A stretch of 28,595 bases of DNA, taken from the NCBI GenBank assembly GCA_001953115.1, contig LSSL01000064.1, positions 1 through 28,595 on the forward strand, read 5' to 3'. Under the pieces are notes generated by a model, which saw only the letters and a program-made list of their open reading frames with translations, ran no database searches and was not told the DNA's origin. How positions within the stretch are numbered: the first letter of the stretch is position 1; each line of letters begins with the position of its first letter. Both the position numbers and the translations under genes were made by a program. The stretch is from Smittium mucronatum (Eukaryota; Kickxellomycota; Harpellomycetes; Harpellales; Legeriomycetaceae). Positions 11,952 to 24,587 of the stretch are shown one piece after another.

Positions 11952-12229
11952 NNNNNNNNNNNNNNNNNNNNNNNNNNNNNNNNNNNNNNNNNNNNNNNNN
12001 NNNNNNNNNNNNNNNNNNNNNNNNNNNNNNNNNNNNNNNNNNNNNNNNNNNNNNNNNNNNNNNNNNNNNNNNNNNNNNNNNNNNNNNNNNNNNNNNNNNN
12101 NNNNNNNNNNNNNNNNNNNNNNNNNNNNNNNNNNNNNNNNNNNNNNNNNNNNNNNNNNNNNNNNNNNNNNNNNNNNNNNNNNNNNNNNNNNNNNNNNNNN
12201 NNNNNNNNNNNNNNNNNNNNNNNNNNNNN
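11952..12229. other. Assembly gap (278 N)
   Basis: This unsequenced run lies inside the TATATC array. Its length is not a multiple of six and the repeat phase differs on the two sides by two bases. The true array length is therefore unknown and the gap size is probably only an estimate. Confidence 0.99.
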
Positions 12230-12379
12230 TATATCTATATCTATATCTATATCTATATCTATATCTATATCTATATCTATATCTATATCTATATCTATAT
12301 CTATATCTATATCTATATCTATATCTATATCTATATCTATATCTATATCTATATCTATATCTATATCTATATCTATATC
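12230..12379 (+). repeat. (TATATC)25 hexanucleotide array, right of gap
   Basis: There are twenty-five perfect copies of TATATC, ending in a short degenerate TATAC/TTTATAT tail. It is clearly the continuation of the array left of the gap. The uniformity of the units points to recent slippage expansion. Confidence 0.98.
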
Positions 12380-12399
12380 TATACTTTTATATTTATATT

Positions 12400-15300
12400 A
12401 TAAAAATTTATATTTTTGTCTAATATTCAAAATCCAAAATTGTTATAACCAGAATTTAAATAACATGAAAAACTCTTTATTATAAGTTTTTCAAATTTTA
12501 ACCCAGAAATATAAAAAAATAATATTTTCCCCCCAAATTTTATTTACAAGATTAAAATAAATCGGACTAAAAAAATGGGTTAGAATTGGTTTTCAGAGAA
12601 GAAAAATTTTATCAGAAACATTGGAGAAAATATTTTAAAATATATACGGGTTCTGTTATATTTGAAAAAACCAGATCGATTCCTAATAATAATTTAAATT
12701 TATCCGATATTACACCTTATAAAAATTTCAAATTATTCTCTAATGATGATATAATTAATGATATGGTGAATATTTCTAATAAATGCATCCAAATTATAAT
12801 TAATAAATTAAAAGCACCCATCAATATCATCTTTAGAAAATTTCAAGGGTGAAGAATGTGATGATTAGACTACGGTTTTATTTCTTGGAATAAAAATGAT
12901 CAAACTTATCGAAACCCCTAAAATAAAAAAATTTGGGATTTAAAATGTTTATAAAGGGATAAAGCTAATTATGAAATAAATTATAAAGAACTTAAAAAAA
13001 GCCTTTATGCGTGCAATCGATAAATATTTATCATTATACAAATTTTTATTATTTATTTCAAACAATTTGATAATCGGAGAAAAAAATTCCATAGTTTAGA
13101 GATTAATGAAGTGCTGATGAAAAATTTCATAATTATTATGAATTTAATACCATTTAATCAAACATTTTTTCTCATATTATTTCCAAATTCCTATCAAGTA
13201 AAAGTTAGAATTTCGAAAAAACAAAGATAGTTTTCAGGAAATTTCTATTCCGAGCCAGAAAAAATACATCGATAAGTTGATAAGTTGATAAATTGACGAT
13301 AAATTTTGAAGGAATGTCTTATTTTAGGAAATATATATCTAATAAGGCTATAAAAATATTATTCAAAATCTGAGCTCTAGAATAATAAACCGGATATTAT
13401 TGCGTTTTAAACGTTTATAGGCGGAAAAAAACGAAAACTCAGACAAATTAATCGAATTTAGAGTTGTTAAAATTTTGATTTCAGACCTAAAATCTATTAA
13501 ACACGTTTCTTTATTCTACTTATTTTTCGTTTGAGTCAAATAAATTGATTTTTTTACTATAAAATAAAATATATGTGTATGTTAAAATTTTTTAAATAAA
13601 CTAGCTACCAAAATTCGCTGCCAAAAAATATATATGAAAAAAATTGTGGTATTAATATTAATAAAATGAAGGAATAAGAAACATCTTTATAGATTGCAAT
13701 CCAGTCTATATTGTTTCATATTTCCGTGATCTTAGGGTAAAATTCATCGTAAAAAGTACCCTAAATTCACGAATCTAAAATATAAATGTTTCTTTTGATC
13801 CAATTTCTGACTTTAATGGAAATATTTAATTATTTTAAATCTTATTAAATATAAATTAGACTAATTTAGTGGGAAAATATTAAGATTATATATTATAATA
13901 TATATATTGGATTAAAAGCTGTAAATTCGCTTTTTTTATATCAAAAAAATTACTCGGTTAAAAATGAAAAGATAAAATATAGGAGTAAATTCAAATTGAA
14001 AGATTTTGAGCTTAATAACTTCGGTGAAATATACCTTTAATTCAAAGCAGATATCCAAATAGTTATCTGAGAGAGAGAAAATATATTAAACAGAAGCCCG
14101 TTTTGTCTAAAAAGCTTCAAATTTTAAAATTGGATACATGCACCTATAAAAAAAGAAAAGAAAAGAACAATGATCTTTTTTTACATAAGTAGTAAAGGTA
14201 GATAAAAACTTTTCATTGATGCGATATATGCAGAATTAGCTTATACATGAATAAAAATTAAAAAACTATCGCACTAAATAATAATTTTAATAATTTTAAA
14301 TACATTTTTTATTTAAAAATTATTAAAAAGCAAAATATATATTATTTTAAGGAACTGAAGTAATTGAAAAAAATAAAAATTATAGAAAAAATCAATAAAA
14401 AGGTAAAAATACATTTATTTAAACATGTTATATTGAAAAAATCTAATAAAAAAATTAGGCGATGGTTTAAAAACTAATAAAATAAAAAAATCTTAATTAG
14501 GAAAATTGATTTCGGAAATTTTAGATCATTTCTAAATAATTAATGTTTTTTTTTAAATTTTTTGATTTATAAAAAATATAAAAATCTATATATTCATAAA
14601 CCTTAGAGATATTTAAATATTTGGCCTTAATAATAAAACAAAATTTCTAAGAAAAAAAAATAATTAATGTTGAAAAATACGCGGACTCCATAAAAACGTA
14701 GAATTTAATTTTTTTACTTTTATCTTCACCCGAAAATTTAATAAAAACCCCCGAAAAAAATATAATAATTGGTTAAATTCATTTTTACCGCGTTATGTTT
14801 TTTTTATTTTGAAATCAAGAACAAAATAAATCAAAGCATGAACTAAAAATAAAACATCAGTTATGATATATATTCTAAATTAATAAAGCACTAAAAAAAT
14901 AAATTACGGAGTATTTTTTTCAGTGGCTTTAGAAGAAAATTTTCTAATGCCATACATCAATTTTTTTAATTTTTAACCAGAATTTCAAAAAAATTGATAA
15001 ATCGAAAAATTAATATTTGGATTTGGTTCAAATTGAATCTTTTAAACGGAACTGGTGCATACATAAAAACAGCATGTTTAAAAAATAAAATTCTACCTAG
15101 TATAATTGTAAAAAAAGAAAAATATATAAATACATCTCGGTAATGAAATTGAAAGATATAACTTTTTAGATGTAAAAGAAAATGTAAACTTCAAATTCCC
15201 ATTTCGGTCATTAATTAAAAAAAAATACATCTATATATTTAACTAATGAAGTTAAAAATTTCTAATATGATTTTCAAACCCAGTTGGAAATAAAAATATT

Positions 15301-17735
15301 CTTATTAAACTAAGTATTTGAGTTTGAGTATAGAAAGATTTATTCTTTTATATCTTATATAAACCAAAAAATAAATAAATGGGAATTTGACTTTAACTGA
15401 GCTGAACTAAGTAAATATGCAAAAAAATAATAATAAAACTCAAAATAGGCATAATTTTGATTTTAAACGAAGTAATTATTCAAAGTATTCATTGGAACTA
15501 AAAAGCTTATTGAAAGACTTAAATTGGAATCAAAAATGCGTCTTGGTGCTACATATAGATAAAAGGATATTTATTAATGTGTGTTTGGCATAGGAGCAAG
15601 CGAAAAAGATGAAAATTATTTTCCCGTTGCGCTTGATTTAATCGATAAAGTGTTTTAAATTTCATTTTTATTTATTTCAAAAAATAAAAGATCTTAGAAA
15701 TATAAGGTGATAATTTAAAAATTAGAAATTAAATTTCCAATTCTGCACCAAGTATAAACAGTCCCATAAGAAAATTCAGCTCGCAAAATATCAGAATAAA
15801 CCATTCAGAGAGAAAGGAAGAAAATCGGTAAGAATATTTCATCAAGGAAATCCCAATTCAGCAAAATTATAATAAGTGATCAATTAAAAATTCAAAACAT
15901 ACAAAATAATAATCTTTTTGAGTTTTATTTGGATATTTTACGAAAAAACACTTTTATTTTGAGGAAAAAAAGTCTCTTATGTGGTTTTTATACCGAAACT
16001 ACTTTTTTTAAAAAACTTTAATTGGTATGAATGGGCTGGAGTTTTCATCGTGAGCACAAATAAATATCATTAAATATTCAGATTGACTATTAAAACTAAA
16101 CATTTATATTTTAAATCTTTAAAAATCCCAAAATTATTCCAAATTTTCGTGAAATAGTCGAAGATTTAGAAAATTATAACCCAACTAAAGTTTCCAATAT
16201 GTTATATTCATCTGGAGATATTTAAGAAATAATGGATAAATACAGATTCTTAATATAAAAAACTGAACGTCAATGATAGATTTAGATAATTATTAGAAAT
16301 TAAATTGACGAATAAATTATCGTTAGAATGAGTTAAAGAAATTGCAGAGATTTTATTAGCTCAATGAAGATTTCATAAGGGTTTGAATTTTAGCAGTAAA
16401 GGCAAAAATACTATGCTTCAAAATTATAACAATCTTTTGTGTATATTTTTTAAAAATTTAAGTGTGCACGTTAATTCGTATTTGAATTAGAAAAAAAATA
16501 TCATTATGATAGATTAGGAATTGGTATGTAAAAAAGGTAGAGAGGAATAATTTTTTTTTAGTCTTCTCAGAGATTATCTCAAGTATTGAAGTTTGATCAA
16601 ATATTTTCTGTTTTCGCCTGCATTCTTTTTATTTAATATTTAATTATAACATTTATGTTATTGTCAAAAAAAAAAAAATCATTAAAACATAAGCCAACTA
16701 AAATTTTATCAAATATTATTTAATTCGCATAAACAATCGTTAAATAATTGAAATCGAAATATTTAATTGTATACATAGTAATATATATTAAGATATATCA
16801 AAATTTTATAAATTTGATAAGAATCAGGATATTGTACGATGTAAATTTTCAAAAATGGATTATCAAGTTTTTATCATTCTTAATACATTTTAATACCATT
16901 AAATATTTATATCAAATTATAATGATTCAATGCTAATAGATATATAAAAAACAAATATTTTTTTAAAAAAAATCCTTTCTTTAAAAAATATAATTTTTAA
17001 TGCATTTACCTATATTTTTTCGATGCGCTATTTAGTGTATATATTCTTATTTTCTTGATTAATATGAATGGTATAATTTCTTTCTAATTAAATAGCTGCG
17101 CATATTATTCTATTATATCGATAATTATACTCTTGTATTTTTTAATAACTTTTAGTATTAATGGGATTATTATAGAATATTTTTATTACAGGTAATATTG
17201 TTTATATATTTAATAGAAAGTTTCTAAAAAAATAATTCTACAAAATTATCATCTCGATCATTCGAAAACAAAATTTACGTTGAAGTATTACTAGAAAATG
17301 ATTTTGCAAACTTAAATTAAATGATTTATTTTATTTTTAAATCAAAATAATAAAGATATAACAAAAAAATTAGAGTTAATGGTGTAAATACGAAAATTTC
17401 TACAGATTTTCAAAGAAATTATTTGATGGTACAAGTTTGGAAAGGGTGTAGTTTCTGATAACTTTATGAAATTGCGGATTATCCGTCATTATTTCTATTT
17501 TCTTTAAAAAAAATTGAGAAACTGTATTTAAAAATATTTAAATTACCTCAATAATTTTTGTAAATTTAAATGTTGTTATATTTTAACAAAAAATAATTAT
17601 TAGATATACTTTTATTAAAACTTAGTTTTTTGCATAAGATTTTATGCAAAATTCAATGAAACCCAGATAAAACATAATTTGAATTGAGTTTGTGAAAGCT
17701 AAGCAAAATCTAATGTTTATATAATTAATTTTGTG
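12400..17735. other. Middle part of AT-rich gene desert
   Basis: This is about 5.3 kb without a supported gene. One open frame (12586-12852) contains a mixed-charge stretch (NLSDITPYKNFKLFSNDD) and follows a TTTTCAG that could be an acceptor, so a decayed exon is possible. It starts at TTG and matches nothing I know. A short tandem GATAAGTT-like run sits at about 13270-13295. Short mixed-composition patches near 15550-15650 and 16140-16400 are interrupted by stops and could be relics of old genes or transposons. Confidence 0.6.
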
Positions 17736-17935
17736 ATCAATAAAAAAAAATTCAATCAATTCACCCCAATTCAATATAAGTAAATCAAGAATTTTCGAAT
17801 CAATAAAACGGTTAAATATTCAAAAAAAGCGATTTAATCCAATTCAAGTTAATTCAAGTATTTTAGCAACTCTATTATATCAATTCCAATAATTCGTTTA
17901 AACTAATTCAATTGAATTGTAGTATATTCAAGCCA
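17736..17935. repeat. Cluster of degenerate AATTCAA motifs
   Basis: AATTCAA and close variants, including CAATTCAA and the palindrome-like AATTCAATTGAATT, recur about eight times in roughly 200 bp, irregularly spaced. The cluster lies just outside the left arm of the large inverted repeat. No equivalent cluster flanks the right arm. Function is unknown. Confidence 0.5.
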
Positions 17936-18092
17936 AGAAAGACTGAAGAAAAAAGAAAAATGTACAATATTAAATAAGTTAAACTAATAAAACAGTTCAG
18001 TTCTATAACAAAAGTTTATCTATTATCTTTCTCGACACACTTTATTATTTATGGTATTTTTATGAAGGGATTCTCTACAACTTTTTTATAAT

Positions 18093-19074
18093 AATTTTGA
18101 AAAAAGTGGGACCAAATAAAAAAAAGTAAATTTAACTAATAAAAAGTGAAGGGGATAAAAAAATAAGTAAAAATGAACAAAAAATAAGCCAATGAAATTT
18201 TTTTTAGCAGACCCAATTATAAAAACTGAAAATAAATACGAATTAAGGCTACTATTTTCGAAAAAAGCGAATTTAAATTCCAAAAAAGTGATTCTGAGTT
18301 CGGTAAAATTAAAAAAAAATTGATATAATTTCAAAAATATACCAATTTTATTATCGCATTTTAATTTTGGGAAAATGGTATTACGCCCTATATTTTTTAT
18401 TGATTTGAGTGGCAATTAGCATGAAAATTTCGTTTAAGAATAATTTCATTTTTATTGGACTAATATATGTCAGATATATATGGCCATTTTTCAATTCATA
18501 AATACAGAAATAAATTCGTTTTCCTCTATTTAGCATTATATTCGCGTGTCATAAAAAAAAAATAAAGCCTTTAGTTCTACCCCACAAACATCAAATATTA
18601 CGGAAAATACTCGAATATCCACAAATTTTCTTATCCATCCGTATACTAGTGACCATATGCCCAAATAAGAAATCCAGGGGATTTTTTAAAATCTGAATTG
18701 AGAACAATCTTAAAGGTAAGAATCTTTTATTTTCTTTAAATGAATTTTGATTTGTATAAATAATTATACCTTCAAATCATCTTATTTGAATTCAAAAAAA
18801 AATTAGATCAAGATTTGCAATTTAAATATTTTATTTCGAGAGAGTACAATTTCTAGTAAAAATATAATATATATATTAAGGTATAAAAAAATTTTCTATC
18901 GCTTTTATCATATCTAACTGATAATAAGAACATTTTTTATCCAGTTAAAGCGCAAGTATTTTATTAAAAAAACGCATAAATACTTGAATTAATATTTTTT
19001 TTCTCCATAAATTATAATGATAAACCGAGAGAATACGTACGAAATAAATCAAGAAGGTTTTTGAAGTATTTTTT
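18093..19074 (+). repeat. Left arm of ~1-kb inverted repeat
   Basis: This 982-bp arm is the reverse complement of 21179-22172. The arms differ, as far as I could compare by eye, only by a 12-bp indel and a few single-base changes, so identity is about 99%. Edges are sharp: outside 18093 and inside 19074 the similarity stops at once. The open frame in this arm (18086-18415, minus) simply mirrors the one in the other arm and begins with a non-ATG codon. Confidence 0.95.
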
Positions 19075-21178
19075 CCCTCTATAACGAAAGAATTACTGAT
19101 GAAAGCATATAAAATATATTCCTGAATAAGGACTAGAAAACATATTTTTTAATTAATTATAATTTAGATTTTAATTCTGGCTATAAAATTTTAAACGTTT
19201 TTAAACACAGAATATATGCTAAGTGTATAAATTTTGAACTTAGTTAAATTTTTAATCTTATTTTGAGGAAGGGTGGTTTTTTCCATCTAAAAAAAAAGAG
19301 CATAATTGTTACCATATTGGGTCTAATTAAACAGGAAACCTAGCTAAGGATATTTCAACATTTCTTGTATAAATTCTACCTAAACATTAACCAGTGGATT
19401 TCAAAAAAAATGAGTTAAAAAAAGGTTTGATAAGGTTTTTAGTACTAAATGGCACTCCGATTTTTGACTTCTACAAAAAGTATTCCCTTAAAAGATGAGA
19501 ATGGTAAGATAAAATAGTAGAAAATCTCCTGTATCTACTCTAATGAATAAACCTGTGACCAAAATTTTATTATATAAAAAATATGATGAATAATATGGTT
19601 TCTTAATTCATATATACAAATAAATTCATTAGTTCAAACAATCAATAACAGTGATACCTTTAGTCACTTGTCACTTGAAGCAAAAATAATTTGGATCAAT
19701 TTAAATTCCATAATCAGCTTCAGTGACGGAGAATATAGACCTATTATTATTCGATAAATAACCTATAGATAATACTGAGTCAGGTATGACTTTTTAGCTT
19801 ACCTAATAAATCAAAATACCTTCATATAAAATATTGAAAACCTCTTCATTACTATTAAAGGTATGAAAGGAATATAAACTTATTTTTCTAGCATGATGTC
19901 GATAGGAAGAAATATATTGGGAATTTTTGGAGATAAAACATCCCAAGAGATATTTTCCGCAACAAAGCATTTTGATAAAAATATTTTTTTAGCAAAAATT
20001 AAAGTAATTAACCCGATATATGAATGAATTTTTGATTATTCAAAGAGTGTAGGATATGAAAAATGGGCGTATTCTTTTTCTTAATCCCAAAAAACTGTAT
20101 TATTTCTTCAAATAAATCCGAGTCTATAAATGGCTGAAATTTTAATGAAAGAAACCAATATATATAAATAAAATAATAAAAAATATCGAAAAATATTTGT
20201 TTCAAAAATTCTAAAAAATAAATTAATACTGTTCAAAAATATCTTCAAAGGCTGATAAATTCTTCAAAAAACATAATATTCATAATTATAGAGTATTTAA
20301 TAAATTCGAAAAAAATTTATTTAGCTTTGATAGGGAAAGTGATGGATCGGAAGATTTTGATTTGTTCCAAAGAATTCCCATTGTAATTTTATGAGTGAAT
20401 ACGAAATACATTACCTCAACTTCAGTAAAATATTCTTAAACAAAAATCGACCACTATCCATATTTTGGAAAAGTTTACAGAAAAAAATCTCTGATTATTT
20501 CTTATGGATAAGGATTCAGTCTCATATATTATATTTATATTTTATCGGATAAATTTAAGATGCGTATTTTAATTAATTTCCCTCCAGGAAGAATCAAGAA
20601 GAATCTATATAAAATTATTAACGGGGCATAACACCGATAAAAAAACAATCACATCAAATGTGAAGATTCTAGTCTCAAAAAAAGCTCTTTAGAAAGATAT
20701 TTGACTTTAGATTCTAGTTAAATACTAATTTTTTCTTGAATTATAATTTGGATAAATTAAACCTATTTGAATATTATTTTAAAATCGTATGTTTATTTTA
20801 ATTCTATTGATACATATATATATATAACATCAATTATAGAAAAGAATTACTTCGGATGTAAACCTATTTCTTATTTTGCTATTTCTTATCACTTTAACGC
20901 CGAAAATCAGTGTAAAAACGAATTCTGAATCTAATTCTTCAATTAAATATAAACAGCTGCATTTATTTAATTACAATATAATAAAAGGAAGGTTTGTTTC
21001 CATAAAAAAGCACACGTTATAGATACAAGTTATGAATATCACTTTTAGCATTTTTCGCATTATAGGTATATTAAGCGCGAAAACTAATATCTAATATAAA
21101 AATATGATTATAATTTTATTTCATTAAGAATAATTTATTTTTTTATTTTAGCCAATTTATTTAAGTTTTTAAAGAAGA
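19075..21178. other. 2.1-kb centre between the inverted arms
   Basis: This is unique AT-rich sequence. It holds some short protein-like frames: 19893-20027 (plus, 44 aa, ATG start, preceded by TTTTTCTAG), about 20222-20392 (plus), and 20008-20205 (minus). They overlap on opposite strands and share no recognised family, so I do not call a gene. There is no tRNA and no recognised mating-type, integrase or transposase motif. Confidence 0.6.
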
Positions 21179-22172
21179 AAAAAATACTTCAAAAACCTTC
21201 TTGATTTATTTCGTACGTATTCTCTCGGTTTATCATTATAATTTATGGAGAAAAAAAATATTAATTCAAGTATTTATGCGTTTTTTTAATAAAATACTTG
21301 CGCTTTAACTGGATAAAAAATGTTCTTATTATCAGTTAGATATGATAAAAGCGATAGAAAATTTTTTTATACCTTAATATATATATTATATTTTTACTAG
21401 AAATTGTACTCTCTCGAAATAAAATATTTAAATTGCAAATCTTGATCTAATTTTTTTTTGAATTCAAATAAGATGATTTGAAGGTATAATTATTTATACA
21501 AATCAAAATTCATTTAAAGAAAATAAAAGATTCTTACCTTTAAGATTGTTCTCAATTCAGATTTTAAAAAATCCCCTGGATTTCTTATTTGGGCATATGG
21601 TCACTAGTATACGGATGGATAAGAAAATTTGTGGATATTCGAGTATTTTCCGTAATATTTGATGTTTGTGGGGTAGAACTAAAGGCTTTATTTTTTTTTT
21701 ATGACACGCGAATATAATGCTAAATAGATGAAAACGAATTTATTTCTGTATTTATGAATTGAAAAATGGCCATATATATCTGACATATATTAGTCCAATA
21801 AAAATGAAATTATTCTTAAACGAAATTTTTATGCTAATTGCCACTCAAATCAATAAAAAATATAGGGCGTAATACCATTTTCCCAAAATTAAAATGCGAT
21901 AATAAAATTGGTATATTTTTGAAATTATCCCAAAAATTATATCAATTTTTTTTTAATTTTACCGAACTCAGAATCACTTTTTTGGAATTTAAATTCGCTT
22001 TTTTCGAAAATAGTAGCCTTAATTCGTATTTATTTTCAGTTTTTATAATTGGGTCTGCTAAAAAAAAATTCATTGGCTTATTTTTTGTTCATTTTTACTT
22101 ATTTTTTTATCCCCTTCACTTTTTATTAGTTAAATTTACTTTTTTTTATTTGGTCCCACTTTTTTCAAAATT
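21179..22172 (-). repeat. Right arm of ~1-kb inverted repeat
   Basis: This 994-bp arm is the reverse complement of 18093-19074. It is longer by 12 bp because of a duplication-like insertion near 21928-21940. Differences from the left arm include one A/T change in the A-run near 22065 and single changes near 21728 and 21828. The indel shows these are two real copies rather than one region assembled twice. The open frame at 21838-22254 starts with TTG and runs past the arm end, so the repeat does not respect it. Confidence 0.95.
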
Positions 22173-24365
22173 GAAATACAAAAGGAGAATTGATACTTCT
22201 AATTCATTTTTGTTTCTACTTTTCTCTATTTTTTCTCATCACATTTTATTATAATTATGGGCTAAGCTTAGTGAATTTCTTTATTTTTTAACAATCCATA
22301 TCTGCGAAAATATAATTATATATTTTTAAAATTGTATTAGGTTTAAAATTAGTGTATAATCACGATTCATTGAATATTAAAACAATAAAATAACAAAATA
22401 ACATTTATATTTATCAAATTATACATTTATTCTAATCATGGGCTTATATTTTATTTAATAAAATAATTATATATTCTAAAATTAGAAAATTTATTGTCCG
22501 AAATTTTGGATTTTTTATATTTATATGAAATACAATCCATTTTATATCCAAATTTTTTTGCGATACTTAACACATTTATATACATAATTATAAGTTTTTT
22601 AATTTAGAATCTTAGAATTTTTATTTCCTTTTACAATTAAGAATTTTTTAATATTATATACAAATTGGAGTTTAATATTTTGTTAATAAATTTAATGAAA
22701 TTTTAAATTTTTTGTAACTTTTTTTCATTCTTTTTAATAGGATTATGTTTAAATTTTTAAATAATAATAATAAAACATTTTTGTTTGTTGGGAATTTACA
22801 ATTTAAAACTTTTTTTGAACCCCGATTTATTTATTCCAATGATAAAATTTGCATTTTAATTATTTAACATTTAAGAATAAGATGCATATGTTTAATTAAT
22901 TAATTAATTTTTATTTGTATTTTCAAAATAGCTATGGATTTTTAGGAAATTTAATCAAGTCGAACTAAAAGAGAAATAATTTGAAAAATTGATTATTTAG
23001 ATAATTTCTATTGGCACCCAGAGAAATATCCCAATTTAGTTGCATCGTAAGATTATTTTCAAACAAAAACACCGTAAAAATTTATAATTCTATTTTGAAT
23101 ATTATGGTAAGATAAGTAGTTATTAGATAAAATGTCAAAATATGGTGCTACTTAATTTCCAAAAAATAAAAAATTGAAAAAAAATTCGTTATTCTGATAA
23201 CATTTTACTTTTTTTTAAACTATTAAGTGTTTTTTAAAAACATTGGTATTTATCAAAATAAAATGTTTTTGTTGAAGTTTTTTTTGGTGCAATAATACTC
23301 ATTTATCGAAAGGCTTATACCGTCTAATTCGAAATTTCTATTAAAATTGATTATATTTTTCAAAGCGATTAAGAAATTTGAAATTCATTTTTCTAGAGTT
23401 TTTTTTTTGTCAAAATATAGCTGTTAATGCTCTTGATAATTCTTTTGACCCAATATTATCATTCAAAGTTAATACATTTAATATATTAGTTTACTACTTC
23501 AAAAGATATAACAAGCATAGATAATAAAATATTTACTTCGATAAGAGAATTCATATAATTTAAACCAAAAAAGCACCTTTAAAAGTATAATTACTCTAGT
23601 TAACAATTAAAGCTTTTTTGGGAGTCTCATTTATATCTGGTTATTTTTTTTAAAATGATTTTTTATTTAATGAAAAAAAAAACTAAGTCTTTCTCTATAA
23701 GCAAGCCACAATAAAAAAAGGGGAGTTATCCATTTAATATCACTATAAGCCATATTTATCAATATAACGTCCTTATATTAATGATACCAACTACAAATCA
23801 ATTTATCCGAATTGTATTTCTCCACAAATTCGCAATTTTAGTAATATTTCGTTGCGTAGAATGGGTCTCATATAAAATAAGCGGTTTTAAATAGATAAAT
23901 TAGCAATGCATCATCTAAAACCAGAACCTTGGCAAATTTTTATATTTATCACAGTAACGCGTTTTCATCAAAATAAATATTCCCAACTTACAGTTGTCGC
24001 TTTATAAAAACTTAACCTGTAGACAAAGAAATGAATCATAAAACATTTTCAAGGCCAATGGCACAAAGATGGCTCTTATTTTTTTCCCAATGTTTTCAAT
24101 GAGTCGATAATATTGGTACTCTGTTGAATAACTCAATAAATTGGACTAATTGAAAAATTTAATGCACACAAATAGGAATGAGGCAAAACTTTGGGCCCAG
24201 AAAGAGTTAATACATAAAGATATGCATATTTTGATACAATAAAATTCCGTGATACATAGAAAAAATGGTTATTTAGAGTAAGTTCGGTATAATTGGCGGT
24301 TCTTTCGGAAGTTTAATCAAATTCACCTATTGCATAGGTGGCCTTGTATATAGTTAGAGTTTGAT
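22173..24365. other. Right part of AT-rich gene desert
   Basis: AT-rich DNA continues to about 23.7 kb, including a short (TTAA)n run near 22895. Composition then becomes more balanced. Short coding-like pieces occur at about 23907-24010 (plus, MHHLKPEPWQIF...) and, after a CTTAACCTGTAG acceptor-like site, at about 24030-24100. They are too short and unrecognised to call. They could be relics of a transposon related to the neighbouring TTAA elements. Confidence 0.45.
24324..24340. repeat. 17-bp palindrome CACCTAT-TGC-ATAGGTG
   Basis: This is a perfect 7-bp inverted repeat with a 3-base loop, standing out from its surroundings, 29 bp before the first MITE-like element. It could be a protein-binding site, a small hairpin, or an element end. 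Role unknown. Confidence 0.6.
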
Positions 24366-24369
24366 TTGA

Positions 24370-24531
24370 CCCTTTCAGGATCCAAATTTGTTTTGCACCT
24401 ATTTGTGTATATTAGCTATTTTAATTGACTCTATTTCTCAAATTATTCAATAATACACAAATACTATTATTCCAGCGTCAACTTTGAATGCAAAATAAAA
24501 GCCATTTTTTCAATTATCGACCCTGAAATGG
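24370..24531. mobile_element. piggyBac-type MITE candidate A
   Basis: This 162-bp element is flanked by TTGA on the left (24366-24369) and TTAA on the right (24532-24535). The ends are imperfect inverted repeats, CCCTTTCAGGATCC against CCATTTCAGGGTCG (11 of 14 match). A TTAA target duplication and CCY ends are the hallmark of piggyBac-superfamily elements. It has no coding capacity, so it would be a non-autonomous miniature element. The changed left flank suggests age. Confidence 0.55.
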
Positions 24532-24587
24532 TTAAAACAAGTTTTTAGTCAAATGTATTAATCGTTAAAGAGGTTATAATCCATTAA

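Noticed and set aside
11764..12423. 219-codon open frame of Ile-Ser and Tyr-Leu repeats
   Set aside because: It is produced entirely by the TATATC array and runs through the N gap. The frame differs on the two sides.
15550..16400. Possible retrotransposon pol relics in mixed-composition patches
   Set aside because: Fragments are short, full of stops, and lack a reliable reverse transcriptase, RNase H or integrase motif.
18086..18415. Open frame in the left inverted arm, matching one at 21838-22254 in the right arm
   Set aside because: Shared only because the arms are copies. Both begin with TTG, are Phe/Leu/Ile-rich, and extend past the arm edges into unrelated sequence. The 12-bp indel happens to keep frame but is not enough to claim a protein.
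19893..20392. Short protein-like frames in the core between the inverted arms
   Set aside because: Frames on both strands look equally plausible and overlap. None exceeds about 65 codons and none matches a known family, so a mating-type or transposase gene could not be supported.
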